A stretch of 64,000 bases of DNA. It comes from Theocolax elegans. Lineage: Eukaryota; Arthropoda; Insecta; Hymenoptera; Cerocephalidae. Location of the stretch: the NCBI GenBank assembly GCA_026168455.1, contig CM047425.1, positions 43,854,711-43,918,710 on the forward strand. The letters are read 5' to 3'. The position numbers were made by a program, and so were the translations under genes. The notes beneath the pieces are model-generated. The model did not search any database, was not told the origin of the DNA, and worked only from the letters and a program-made list of their open reading frames with translations. The stretch's first letter is position 1; the number at the start of each line of letters is the position of its first letter. This document shows, one piece after another, positions 23,001 through 34,700 of the stretch.

Positions 23001-23832
23001 GGGGAGACCGGGGTAGAACGGACCACTTTGTAGACATTGTTTGTTTACAAAAAAATTATTTTAAAACAGTGGTATTAAAAATTTACGAAAGTGGTCGGCT
23101 TTACCCCTAGAAAAAAATTGTCGGGGTAAAACCGATCACCTACATTATTTTTTCAAAAATGAATTTTAAGCAATATTGTACGGCAAAAAAATAATAAAAA
23201 TATAATGAAACATTGATATTAAAGAAATATTTTATTATTAACTATAAATTAATAATTTTTTTATACAAAAATTAAATAATATACAAAATTAAAACATCTT
23301 TAGTGGCCGAAGTCATGTTATGTTCGGACCAGCTTTGCCGAGATGTCTTCCTCACATATTTTCGCATTTCTATACCAAAAAAATTAATTTTTATATATTA
23401 TATGCTGCTTATACAGTTATATAAGCAGCACTATAGAAATATGCTAATCCGTTTTACCCCAACTCAAAATGGACCGTTTTGCCCCAAAGTTGATAAAAAA
23501 ATAATTATTTATTTTTTATAATGATGCGTAAAATAAAAAAAAATAAATACCCTTTCCAATTAATAAAAATGTTAATTTTAAGGCTACATACTTATTGAAA
23601 TGATTTGTTTCCTTTAGGAAGTACTACGAGTCTATGAGTATTACGATAAAATCGATCTTGCAAGTTTGGAAAACTTTCACCTTTGATAAAATCAACAGAA
23701 AGGTATTGTTGACATGTCGATCACATACAAAATTATCATATAAACATTCTAAAAGAGATGTCATTGGTATTATATAGATAACACTAATAGCAGGCGAGAA
23801 ATCAAAAAAGTTCGTTTTACCCCAGTCTTCCC
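23001..23832. mobile_element. Non-autonomous DNA transposon, TA duplication
   Basis: The left end GGGGAGACCGGGGTAGAACG and the complement of the right end (GGGAAGACTGGGGTAAAACG) are imperfect inverted termini, each flanked by TA (22999-23000 and 23833-23834). Internal copies of GGGGTAAAAC and GTTTTACCCC occur near 23100-23140 and 23450-23480. The only notable open frame (23303-23521) has no motif and is unlikely to be coding. The TA duplication suggests the Tc1/mariner group, but the class is unproven. Confidence 0.7.
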
Positions 23833-24078
23833 TAATATTAAAAACTTACGTAAACACATTTCGGAAATCGCTTATTATAGTAAATATATATTACTAAAAA
23901 TTTTCATCTGCATTTTGAAATTCAAATTATTAGATCAAGTCCATTTCTAACATTGAAAGTACGTTCATATAGAAATTCGACATTTCGAAAAGGTAAACAA
24001 GCAAGCACTATTCGATTTGTACGATGGATACAATAAGTGAAAGAAAATAATATTCATATGCTATCAAAAGGCGCGATA

Positions 24079-24104
24079 GCGCCTGCACGCAAGTATGCAG
24101 GCGC
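24079..24104. repeat. Perfect 9-bp-stem GC hairpin in AT-rich DNA
   Basis: GCGCCTGCA and TGCAGGCGC form a perfect stem with an 8-base loop. Weaker outer inverted similarity (TATTCATATG / TATATGAATA) extends to about 24050-24130. It may be the remnant of a small hairpin transposon. Confidence 0.65.
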
Positions 24105-24134
24105 GTAAGCCCTTATTATATATGAATATTCATT

Positions 24135-25830
24135 TACTATTAACGAGGTATCTAAGTTTTATCCTCCTTACCTTACCAACCTAAAAAATCAGTATCATAA
24201 AATTAATCGTAATTAAAGCAGACATTGATTAATGAAAATTAAAAAAGACATTGTTCTTCATTTATTAACAATCTACCTCTATGTGCAGCATTATAAACAA
24301 AAATATTATCTGGTTTTCGAGAAATTTTTTATCAAAATTTACAATGATACTTTGATAAATGATCAACGATAAAATTTACGATGAATATAATAAATATTTA
24401 TATTTTTTTTCTATCAAAAATGTTGCTGTTTAATGAAAATTATGCATGGTGAGATATTAGTTAACGAATATTCCTTTGTTGCAAATGTTCTTTTCTATGT
24501 TTGTACTTTTGACTAATTTTTTTTTAATAATTTGGTTTGAATGTATAATTCCTCTGGTAGAAATGTTGAATATTTTATAACCTTTAAGATGTTTACTAAT
24601 AGGAAATTATCCATTTTTTGTGACAATGTTTTTATTTCTATCAGATCAAATACATTTCGAACAAAGAATATACTACTTTATAAATAATAATTCTAATTAT
24701 TGAAATCAGAATTATTTCATATTTTTTGAACGAACATTCGATAAATTGGACCCCATACATTATGATACCTAAAAAAAATTGTAGTATTGCCCCTATCTTT
24801 GGCATGTTCATCAAAGCAAATTTTTTTGCTGTATTATATCAAAATCCGTTCATTATTTATTTCAGATTTATTATCCACTCAATCTAATATAATTGCTTTC
24901 GAAACTCGCTAAAAAAAATTCGAAATAAATACGTGGACATACGTTTTTTTCTTTTATATGCAATAAAATTATAAAATATAAAATAAATGTGTAAAATTAA
25001 AGAAAAAATCAAAAGATTTTGCAGCTTGTGTTCATGAAAAAATCATCATCATGTACATATACACAATATTGATCATATGTAAAATAAAATTGTATTCGAT
25101 CATACGATTTTACCGAGTATGATTAGTAGTAATTACATTTTTAAATATAGTCTCTTCATAGCCGTAGTAGCGTTCGCGGTAAAAATATATTAGTTCTTTC
25201 AAAACCCACTAGATTTAACAAAAGTATCAATAAGAACCTTACAGAAACTACAATTCACAAGAAAATTAATGCTAATGCTATGTATGAAATCCACCTTGTA
25301 GGGGGGCGGTGGAGGAGATACTGGATGGTAGTTTATTATACAAATAAAGAAAGAACAATAATCCAAATTCTGCAAATTGATACTTGATAATTTGAGATAT
25401 TGATGATATTTTCTTTAGTTATTTATTACATAGCATTAATTATTGTTTTTTTTTAAATTCATATTAAATTAAAATTTGACACGGATTAACAACTAAACAT
25501 TTAATATGAATTAATTATTATTGTTTTTTAAACACATTTTTTTTGTTTTACACTAGTACGAACGCGGAAACCTTCTCTTTTTTAAATTAGATAATTATAC
25601 CTTTGAAAATGGTATCTATAATATTTTTTATTAATTTTGAATGTACTCTAACAAAAGATCATCTAAAAGCAATAAAAAAAAAACAATAAATTATGGCGTA
25701 GGATTCATATAAAAATGTTCTTTAGGAGCAAAACTAGAGAGTAGGCTGTGGTAGCTTAAGACAAGGTTACTCGGAAACGGCTGGAGCAATAAATACGCTG
25801 TTGGCGCAATAAATTAGCAATAAAATAGCA
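24135..25830. other. AT-rich sequence without recognised genes
   Basis: Long AT-rich interval with no open frame above about 60 codons and no recognised repeat. A GC-richer patch (GGGGGGCGGTGGAGG) lies at about 25302. Confidence 0.55.
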
Positions 25831-25954
25831 ATAAATTGTGGAATAGTTTTTGGAGGGGCCTTATGTTGTTGCTGTTCCAGCTTAATAGACATTTTGCGCA
25901 GGTAGTTTCTCTGAATTATCGGCGACGATCGTCGATAGGACGAAGTCGACTAGC

Positions 25955-26030
25955 CGGGATAATTCCGAATGGTAACGCAGTGGTGAGGCTTCTGTTTCGC
26001 GCTCCCGGGATCATGTGTTCGTGCCCCGAT
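25955..26030 (+). other. tRNA-like SINE fragment with A and B boxes
   Basis: GTAACGCAGTGG (about 25972) resembles an RNA polymerase III A box, and TGTTCGTGCC (about 26017) resembles a B box, at the usual spacing of about 45 bases. The segment does not fold into a good tRNA. The hAT-like MITE inserted right after the B box. A tRNA-derived SINE remnant is possible; chance similarity is the alternative. Confidence 0.3.
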
Positions 26031-26133
26031 CAGGGTTGCCAGATGGCGATTTTTTCTCCTTGTTGCTCTTGCTTAATAAACATCAATATACGTAAGAGAG
26101 AAAAGGAAAAAAAATCGCCAACTAGTCACTCTG
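26031..26133. mobile_element. 103-bp hAT-like MITE with 8-bp duplication
   Basis: The element starts CAGGGTTGCCAGATGGCGAT and ends ATCGCCAACTAGTCACTCTG, giving imperfect inverted termini of about 28 bp with CAG...CTG ends. It is flanked by a perfect 8-bp duplication, GCCCCGAT, at 26023-26030 and 26134-26141. CAGRG ends with 8-bp duplications are typical of hAT elements. It carries no gene. A 158-codon open frame running through it (25836-26312) is therefore accidental. Confidence 0.88.
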
Positions 26134-26485
26134 GCCCCGATACCTTCGTTGATTTTTTTATTCCTCTTATTAAATCCGTACCCGACCGTACGTTTCCGAC
26201 TAACTTTAAAATAGTGATTTTCTACACGATGAAAAGCGTTGTAGTAAAAAATTCTATGTTATTGAGCAATCGAGGAACAGAGTTCAGTAATAAAATTTAC
26301 TATGCTGCATAGTAAATGTACTACATATCTGTCAAGTTTTTCCAAAAGTTAAAGTAAATTTTATTATAAAATACATTAATTTTTGTTACTTTGCTCTTAC
26401 TTACATCATCATTTTTATTTTAACTTCTTTCTTAAGAATATTCTATAAAGTTAACTTAGAATAATAATAATCTTACCTTGATATT

Positions 26486-26592
26486 CGTTGTACTCATTCA
26501 TTGGATTTGATTGTAGTTGTTGCATGTACCGACGCAGAATATAATTAGCCGCAATTCGGACGGCATGTTCGTTCCTCCAAAAAAATAGAACG
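26486..26592 (-). pseudogene. Possible exon or transposon coding remnant
   Basis: On the minus strand this codes for FWRNEHAVRIAANYILRRYM followed by QQLQSNPMNEYNEYQ, then a good splice donor (CAAG|GTAAGA, GT at about 26485). The reading frame continues upstream for about 35 more codons but is broken by one stop near 26615. Composition looks more protein-like than its surroundings. I do not recognise the family. It could be a decayed transposase exon or a host exon. Confidence 0.3.
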
Positions 26593-27371
26593 TATAAATG
26601 CCCAATGTGTCAAAAACTACGGCAGCTTAATATAAAATTACATTCCCCTTGCACTTCACTATAAGTCATTTGTTTAAATTTGCGACGCCAAATTTGCAGG
26701 TTGCTGCATAGCTATACGCAAATTCATAGTTATACGTAGAACTATCGCTTTCAGCAGTAGCACTTGCGAAGTTTCCATTTTCAGAAACGATTGAGATATA
26801 TACGACAAAGGGTGGTTTTATATTAAATCCTTAGACGGAACACAACGTAACGTAGTAATCAACAACTTAGACATTTATGACAGATAAAAATTTCTTAAAA
26901 CAAGAAAAAATGAAGACGAAGGGACACCAGGTGTCTAAGGATTACTGATGCGTAACGATAACGGAAATCTTCCGATATTATCTCATTTTGACGCATGATG
27001 TCGATTAATTGAACAAGTGTATCAATAGACTTAAACTTATAATAACTACAAAAACAGCATTAGTTCAATCAAAGTACCAATATTATTATTGGGTTAATAG
27101 CATTGAAGCAGCATTGAAGTTGTAAGCATGTGATTTTTTGACACTGTTACTAGAGTAGAAATACCTTTAGTAATAAATATAAATTCAATTTTGAACTTTA
27201 CAGAAATGATGCCATAAAACATTGCTTACGAGTGACATTAAAGAAAACCTGGTCACTGCTGCTTGGCGTCTAAAAGCGAATCAAAATGTCTGTAAAATCC
27301 TACATTTTCTGACGACATAAAGACACTATGCATGCCGTATGGTGATTGGGCTTTCCTACAGCTGATTAATT

Positions 27372-27614
27372 ATGAACAGTTTAGCGAACAAATTACAGAC
27401 AAAGAACGAGATACTCTGGCATCACGAAAACATTAGCTGCGACCCAAGAAATAGAGTGTTATCATCTATACGTGTTTATATAGCTACTGGAGAAAAATCG
27501 GAGATCGGTATCGCATGTTTACGCAAAAAAAGTGCACACGCCTGGGATACACCGACCGGCTCATTTTCAAAATATTCAACATTGTTTGGAAAACAACTAA
27601 TTATTAACGGGTAA
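27372..27614 (+). other. 80-codon open frame of unknown nature
   Basis: An open frame with no recognisable domain, beginning at an ATG. Flanking sequence shows neither a clear polyadenylation signal nor splice sites. Two related segments (about GGGGCCCAGATATCCACGTG and GGGGGTCCCAGACATCTACG) follow further right, at 27822 and 27901. Probably not a gene. Confidence 0.15.
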
Positions 27615-28095
27615 GCTTTTTACAAACCAATTAAGATGCGTTAACAGAATAAAAGAATATATTATAAATGCACATTTTTAACAAAATTTTTAAATAATAG
27701 GTGTAACCTATTTATCGTTATTAATATATACATTTTTTCAAATTAATAAAACACTGCAAAGATCTGTACTGATTTAAAATCATTGATGCATATCCAAGGG
27801 GCGATGAGATATGTCTTTTAAAAAGGGGCCCAGATATCCACGTGTATATGGTCACTGATGCGTGAAGATCTAAAGGGAAATAAGACACCCATCTCCTCCC
27901 AGGGGGTCCCAGACATCTACGTGTACTGGAAATAGGAAAGGGGGTTTGTTTGGGTCTCTCACACTCTCTCGCTCTCCTCCTTCTCTTTCACAATCAAAGC
28001 CAATATCAATGATCAATATTCAATAGTTTGGACTTTTTACGTAGAATATTTTATAAAAATATGTATAAATTGAATAGTTTAATATAAGAACTTAC

Positions 28096-28231
28096 AATTT
28101 TTTTTTCTATTTCATTATTTGCAGTAAAGGGATCGCAATGTATTTCTTCATTGTTATTAAACATATTTTCCGAATTTTCCTTCATCCATACTTCTTCGTT
28201 GATACTATTATTTATATTTTTTATCTTGCAT
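28096..28231 (-). CDS. Candidate internal exon, unknown protein
   Basis: A 136-bp minus-strand segment bounded by a plausible acceptor (TTGTGTTGCAG) and a consensus donor (ATT|GTAAGT), open in one frame throughout. The encoded peptide is acidic and asparagine-rich (INEEVWMKENSENMF, then NNNEEIHCDPFTANN) with no known domain. No partner exon was identified with confidence; the segment at 26486-26592 on the same strand also ends in a good donor. Chance occurrence in AT-rich DNA remains possible. Confidence 0.3.
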
Positions 28232-28239
28232 CTGCAACA

Positions 28240-29047
28240 CAATTATATATTTGTAAATATTTAGTTTAGGAGATTCTGATCTTATTGGTTTAATTAAATG
28301 ATTCCTATTGTGTATAAAGGTTAAAAAATTTTATAAAGAGAGTATTATACATGCAATATCTTATTATTAAAATTATAATTAATAGCAATCCATAAAAACT
28401 TTAAAAGTACTATTATTTTGCAAATATCAAGCAACTTCTCGCGTTTTATATATAATATAATCGCGTTTTCCAGTAAGTGAAACTAGACATCGATGATTTC
28501 GAACTAATGTATATTCTTCGATATATTATAAATTATACTTAAATGAATAGGTCTTAATGATTACTCTGGAGGTGACAATATATTAATATTTTCAACCGCT
28601 AATAAAGATTCAATTTATGCATGATGATTCATGATTGAATGGCACTAATACACGTAACGTAAATAAATAATCAGAATGCATATAAACATAATAGCACTGT
28701 CCAATATGTTCCGATTTATTACCTTTATAAACAAAAGGTTTTTTTCACATACTTATTGCAAAAAATAGCGGTCATATTTTATGCGGATAATATCCGCACT
28801 TGTTATGAAATATGCACTATTATCACGGGTCGAAATGTATTTATAATTCAATGATTATCTTCGATTATATTAAGCAACTGACGTACCCGTATAAATTAAC
28901 CTTCATCGTCAAAAGTGATACGTATAATTTGAGACTTGTAAATATTAGAACTAAATTTTGAGCTTTTTAAATCGTTGGCTTTACAGATTTTGGTTATTAC
29001 ATATTTTGAGTACTATAAATTATGGGCTATATAAAATTTCAAACCAA
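28240..29047. other. AT-rich spacer with a short palindrome
   Basis: No gene recognised. A short palindrome, TGCGGATAATATCCGCA, lies at 28782-28798. Confidence 0.5.
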
Positions 29048-30088
29048 TATAAACTCCGTTCCAAAATTAAGGGAACACCTATATTCGACCAAAAAATGCG
29101 TAAAATTGAAATCCTCATATCTCTGCAACGGACGGGCCTAGATGAATGTTAAAAAAAGCAAATTGAAGCTATTGATCACTACTTTGAGATACCATGATCT
29201 TCTCAGTACGATGATGCGCACGCCTGACATTATTTTGCATAAAACCAAAAAAATCTGCGATCTCTAATTTTTTGCCAGATTCATTTCAGAAAACCGTAGT
29301 TAGGGAAATTTGTTTTTCCTATTCAGATAGGTGCGTTCGATAGCTTATCGTTTTAGCTTAAATTTCCTTTTTTAGTCGACCTCCGCGGGTTTTTTTCAGC
29401 CGAGTTATTCGAGTTTTTTAGAAAAAAGTCATTGTCACCTTCGACAAGCCATAACTCGTCACCAGATCAACGTAGGAAAAAACCAAAAAAAGGAAATTGA
29501 AAGTCAAAGTGTCAGGTTTCTCAGTGAGTTATCAGATTTAGCCAATTACCATTTTTACCATACTTTTTTCATCATTTACTATACGTGTTTCAGCTGCTAA
29601 AATCAACTGTGACACAAATGTATGGCTTTAATGAACAAAAACAGTTGATCTAGCTGGCTCGAATTGGCGTCCGATAGCTGGATGAAGACTCTCTCGAACA
29701 CCGTTGGATTTTTTAAATTTCACCTTTTTTTACCGGAGTTATCGCGCAACAAAATTCGGCCAACCTGTGAAACCTGAAATTGCGGGTGCTGAACGTATAA
29801 TTTACATATCGAATGTAAATGAGTTTCTAAAATTTAATTTTTGGTTATTTTTTTAATTTTTTTTTAATTTTTTTAATTTTTTTCATTTTTTTCATTTTAT
29901 TATTTTTTTTCATTTTTTTCATTTTTTCATTTTTTTTCATTTTTTTTCAGGTTTTTTTAATTTCTTTCATTTTTTTATACCGTTCACGCGACGATGTCGG
30001 TGACTGATGCTTTTTTGCCATTGTCATCCTATCAGCATTATCAGCGTTGTCAGCAGCAGTGTCGTCAGAAACCAAAAGGTCAGCAACG
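29048..30088 (+). repeat. Left terminal inverted repeat of the Tc1 element
   Basis: 1,041 bp, mirrored at 31789-32829. It contains a T-rich tract at about 29835-29975 and a CAG/CAT-rich inner end from about 30030. Open frames in either arm (for example 31448-31930) are by-products of these tracts. Confidence 0.88.
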
Positions 30089-30327
30089 CAGTCGTCAGAA
30101 ACTGCATCATGAGCATCAGCGACATCATTAGCAGCAATAGCTGCATCATCAACCTAAGGAATGCTAATTAGGAGGGCTGTAACGATTAAAAACGCTTTGA
30201 ATAAGCAAGAACATGAAATCATCAAAATTTATTCTTCTAAACTGTTAACAAGAACGTAAACAGAATAATAATCTAGAGTCAATAAAAATCAAAACAGTGA
30301 TCTAGAGAAACGAAACAAGAATAATCT

Positions 30328-31344
30328 TTAGTAGCGTGTGTTGCGACCGCGTGCTTGGATGACTGTGCGTAAACGTTGTCTCATGTTGATACACAATCGA
30401 ATAAGCTCGTGGGGCAATTCATTCCAAGTTTGAATCAGCATATCGCCAACTTCTTGCAAGTTTCTTGGTTGACATCTTCTTGCTCTCAATCTGCGACCAG
30501 GTATATCCCAGACATGCTCAATTGGGTTCAGGTCAGGGCTGTTGGGAGGATGTGGCAGAAGCGTGATTTCATGCTTTCTGAAAAATTCTCGACAAACCTG
30601 GGCAACATGAGGCCGTGCATTATCCTGCATAAATACGAAACCTCTGCCAAATTGCTTCCTTAAACGGAGAACTTGTGGCTGTAGAATTTGATCAATGTAT
30701 TGACGTGCTGTCAATGATGCTCGAGGAAGCATTAAAAGAGGTGATCGATGATTAATTGATATGGCTCCCCAAACCATCAAAGATCCGCCATCGTACGGTA
30801 TTACAGGTCGAAATAGAGCTGGATGGTAACATTCTCCTCGACTTCGATAAACCGGCAATCGTGCATCTTTCCCATACAAGGTGAAACGCGATTCATCGGA
30901 AAACCATGTTCGATTCCACTGCCTCGCACGCCAATTGACATACTGATTAGCGTACTGCAATCGCAGGCGGCGGCTATTTTCGCCTATTAGAGGAGCACGT
31001 GAAGGTCTTCGGGCACGGATGTTAGCCTCTCGGATTCGTCTTGCCACTGTATTCAAACTTGTTCTTGGACCTGGAAGAGAGTCGCGTATCTGTCTCCTTG
31101 TTGTAAATCGTTCACGAAGGACGGCTCTAACCAGCTGTCGATATGTACGTAGCCTGGTAATACGTCTGCGACCTTGACCTCTCCGCCTTTCGACGCTATG
31201 CGTTTCTTGATATCGATGTCAAGCGCGATTTATAACGGAAACCGATACATTATATTCACGAGCGAAGCCGCATTGAGTACGTCTTGTCTCTATCAGAGTC
31301 ACAGTGCTCATGACCTCTAATGGAGTTAAATAACGCCTGGGCAT
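30328..31344 (-). pseudogene. Tc1-family DD34E transposase with one stop
   Basis: Cut-and-paste transposase acting on the element's ends. From the ATG at 31344 the frame runs about 338 codons to a stop at 30328, interrupted only by a TGA at 31219-31221 (codon 42). The N-terminal part looks like the paired-type helix-turn-helix region (GFAREYNVS, then a basic linker with RRRGQGRRRI). The catalytic triad is intact: D in WFSDESRF, D in FMQDNARPHV and E in NPIEHVWD, with exactly 34 residues between the second D and the E. Length is normal for Tc1 (about 340). The 242-residue piece after the stop lacks the DNA-binding part. Confidence 0.9.
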
Positions 31345-31788
31345 GGTTAATTATTATCGATTCTAACAAACGTAAATGTAATGCTATAGAAACAAGTGAG
31401 TAGTCAACTGATTAATGCGAATGATTCTGTAAATGTAGGAATTTAAGATGACTTACCCGAATACAAATCAGTTATCGAAATCACAAGATCAGACTGCACA
31501 AAAGAACAGAAACTCGAATAAATGCTTCGCAAACTTGAATGATGGATATCCGAATGAAGAATGTGGCGCTACGACTCGATGTGTTTGGATCGGAACGATT
31601 ATTACAGAATTTAATACGCTCTTCAATATCTATGCAAGATCGCCCTTTACCGCAGACACAATTCAATTTTCAATTTTCACAGTTTTGCCTGTCCCTATCA
31701 GCATTATTACAATCGCGAACGATGATCGCGAGATGCTGCTGGCCGTTGCCGGCAAATCCGCTGCTGACCATTCCGTTGGCGACAGCTC

Positions 31789-32829
31789 CGTTGCTGACCT
31801 TTTGGTTTCTGACGACACTGCTGCTGACAACGCTGATAATGCTGATAGGATGACAATGGCAAAAAAGCATCAGTCACCGACATCGTCGCGTGAACGGTAT
31901 AAAAAAATGAAAGAAATTAAAAAAACCTGAAAAAAAATGAAAAAAAATGAAAAAATGAAAAAAATGAAAAAAAATAATAAAATGAAAAAAATGAAAAAAA
32001 TTAAAAAAATTAAAAAAAAATTAAAAAAATAACCAAAAATTAAATTTTAGAAACTCATTTACATTCGATATGTAAATTATACGTTCAGCACCCGCAATTT
32101 CAGGTTTCACAGGTTGGCCGAATTTTGTTGCGCGATAACTCCGGTAAAAAAAGGTGAAATTTAAAAAATCCAACGGTGTTCGAGAGAGTCTTCATCCAGC
32201 TATCGGACGCCAATTCGAGCCAGCTAGATCAACTGTTTTTGTTCATTAAAGCCATACATTTGTGTCACAGTTGATTTTAGCAGCTGAAACACGTATAGTA
32301 AATGATGAAAAAAGTATGGTAAAAATGGTAATTGGCTAAATCTGATAACTCACTGAGAAACCTGACACTTTGACTTTCAATTTCCTTTTTTTGGTTTTTT
32401 CCTACGTTGATCTGGTGACGAGTTATGGCTTGTCGAAGGTGACAATGACTTTTTTCTAAAAAACTCGAATAACTCGGCTGAAAAAAACCCGCGGAGGTCG
32501 ACTAAAAAAGGAAATTTAAGCTAAAACGATAAGCTATCGAACGCACCTATCTGAATAGGAAAAACAAATTTCCCTAACTACGGTTTTCTGAAATGAATCT
32601 GGCAAAAAATTAGAGATCGCAGATTTTTTTGGTTTTATGCAAAATAATGTCAGGCGTGCGCATCATCGTACTGAGAAGATCATGGTATCTCAAAGTAGTG
32701 ATCAATAGCTTCAATTTGCTTTTTTTAACATTCATCTAGGCCCGTCCGTTGCAGAGATATGAGGATTTCAATTTTACGCATTTTTTGGTCGAATATAGGT
32801 GTTCCCTTAATTTTGGAACGGAGTTTATA
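31789..32829 (-). repeat. Right terminal inverted repeat of the Tc1 element
   Basis: Mirror of 29048-30088 with equal length, ending GGAACGGAGTTTATA. The inner end has a CTG/GAT-rich stretch and the middle an A-rich tract at about 31905-32030. Confidence 0.88.
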
Positions 32830-33109
32830 TTTAGGCTTTAAAACATTACGCGTATACATTGTGGGCCTTATGAAATCCCGAACCTTAAAACATCGAGATG
32901 TTAAAACATTAGGTCTTGTAAATTACAAATTTTAGGCCATATAGTAAATTTTGGACCTTAATATATTGAAGCGAGTAAGTTGCTAATAAAGAGGGTTTTG
33001 TGCAATATTTGAATAAATATGGAGTAACACAAATTGGCTCGGAAAGACCGAATAATATATACTTTCTAATAAAATTCATTTATATTTATATAAATGCATG
33101 TGGGCAATT

Positions 33110-33560
33110 TCACATCAACTGGTAGGATCAAAATTTTAAAACGCACCAAATTTTGGGTACAGACTGAAAATGTTCTCTGACCTCAAAAAAAGAGTTTTAT
33201 CTTGTTTTTTTCGACAATAGCTGAGTTCATCCATTTACCTCAAAATCTATTAACTTTTACTATATAACATTATACTATGTAACATTGGTTGCTGGTTTTC
33301 TCTATAATTTATCCTTTCGGGTTAGAATTTTTAATCTCAATGTCAATGACTCATAAATTACAAGTCAATATTCATGTTTAAAATAAGGCAACCACGCCAT
33401 AATCGATTTTTTTATCCAAAAATCTAAAAAAGAGCTTGAAGTAATACCTTTCTAATGGTCTGTAGTTTATTACTGACCTGTAACTCTTTCAAAAGTTATG
33501 GTATTTTGAAAAATTGCAAATAATTATCAAAAATTCAAATGGGATTTAATATGTAAACTA
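33110..33560. repeat. Dispersed repeat, copy 2
   Basis: Related to 9290-9790 in the same orientation, starting with AACGCACCAAATTTTGGGTA and ending near CAAATGGGATT. Neither copy codes for anything recognisable. The copies have diverged by many substitutions and small indels. Confidence 0.7.
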
Positions 33561-33569
33561 GCCACAGAT

Positions 33570-34700
33570 ACCTCGCCCGCTAACGCCCACTCGGGTGTAC
33601 TTTGATTGTACTTATTTCAAATGAGTACATTTAAAATAGATGCATTTAGTTTATTCGATTATTAAATTTTTAATTTTATATTCATTATATAATGCGTATT
33701 ATTTTTAATTATTATTATTATTATATAGTGTGTGTCATTAAAGTAATCGTTATTCCAAACGGGAGAACCGGAGAACCAGAGAACCAGAGAACATCCAAAA
33801 CAGGAATCTTCTTAATTAGGATTAGTTAGTTAGTTTCTTTTAGTTATGCCTATATAGTTATTTATGTATGCTACATTTGTAAGAAATTTTTATGCTTGAA
33901 TTTTCAAAAAAAATTATAATTTTTTTCAAAAAAAGTTATTTGACGTTTTTTTATAGAAGTTTTTGAAACCAAAAAATTTCTAGAACTTTTTTTTTAAAAA
34001 CTTCTTTTTAGAAAAGCTTTTTTCAAAAACCCAAGTACCCCTCATATGAAAAAACACGTTTTGACGTTATTATATTAAAGAAGGATTAATTACAAAACGT
34101 TTTTCGAAGGGCCAGAGACCGGAGGCCTGATAGTATAATATTATTTATTACATTATTATATATTTCAGACAAATCGGTCTTTATGTATCGAGAAAACTTT
34201 GACCTACCATTTTATCAAAATATCGGTAAAATAGGTCATTTTTGCCTCACCTTGTTAAAATGTATGAGTATTGTCTTTACAAAATTGTGTGACATGTGAA
34301 CTAATTATTTTGCAGCTGGGATGTGGAAAAGGTTTCATTTGAATGGTAGTATTGGCTAAATAATTTATATATGGTACATATAGATACAATTTTAATTGTA
34401 CAATTTCAAAAAATTTAAGTATTGAAATAATAATTTTAAATACCTATTTTTACGACATTGGATGTGAAAGTTAGGTGTATGAACGGTGTATTTGACGAAA
34501 AGTTGATGTCCTTTGATGATACTGGCTCTGTAAAATATATTTTTCCTTCCAGCGTTAGCCAACATATTAATGTTGTTATCCGACTCTTACGGCGAGGACG
34601 TGCTGGTAAAGTATACATTTCAAGAGTCAAATTTTTTTGTAATAAATCCGATTTTTTAACGCTACAATTAATTAGATAGTGCAATATATATTTTACCTAA
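33570..34700. other. No recognised genes
   Basis: AT-rich. A GGAGAACCGGAGAACCAGAG segment near 33762 resembles one at about 47235, suggesting a second dispersed repeat family. A 73-codon frame at 34458-34679 has no motif. Confidence 0.45.

Larger units (their letters stand above)
29048..32829 (-). mobile_element. Tc1-family transposon with 1-kb terminal inverted repeats
   Basis: The whole unit is 3.78 kb. Its ends read TATAAACTCCGTTCC and GGAACGGAGTTTATA, so the target is TA-rich and the exact TA duplication is ambiguous. The inverted arms run 29048-30088 and 31789-32829, each 1,041 bp, and look nearly identical throughout, including a long T-rich/A-rich tract. The 1.7-kb unique centre carries one minus-strand DD34E transposase. 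Most Tc1 relatives have much shorter inverted ends. Confidence 0.9.

Noticed and set aside
25836..26312. 158-codon plus-strand frame
   Set aside because: The frame crosses a 103-bp hAT-like MITE with a target duplication, so continuity is accidental.
31448..31930. 160-codon plus-strand frame
   Set aside because: It runs through the Tc1 inverted repeat and its A-rich and triplet-rich tracts; no domain is visible.
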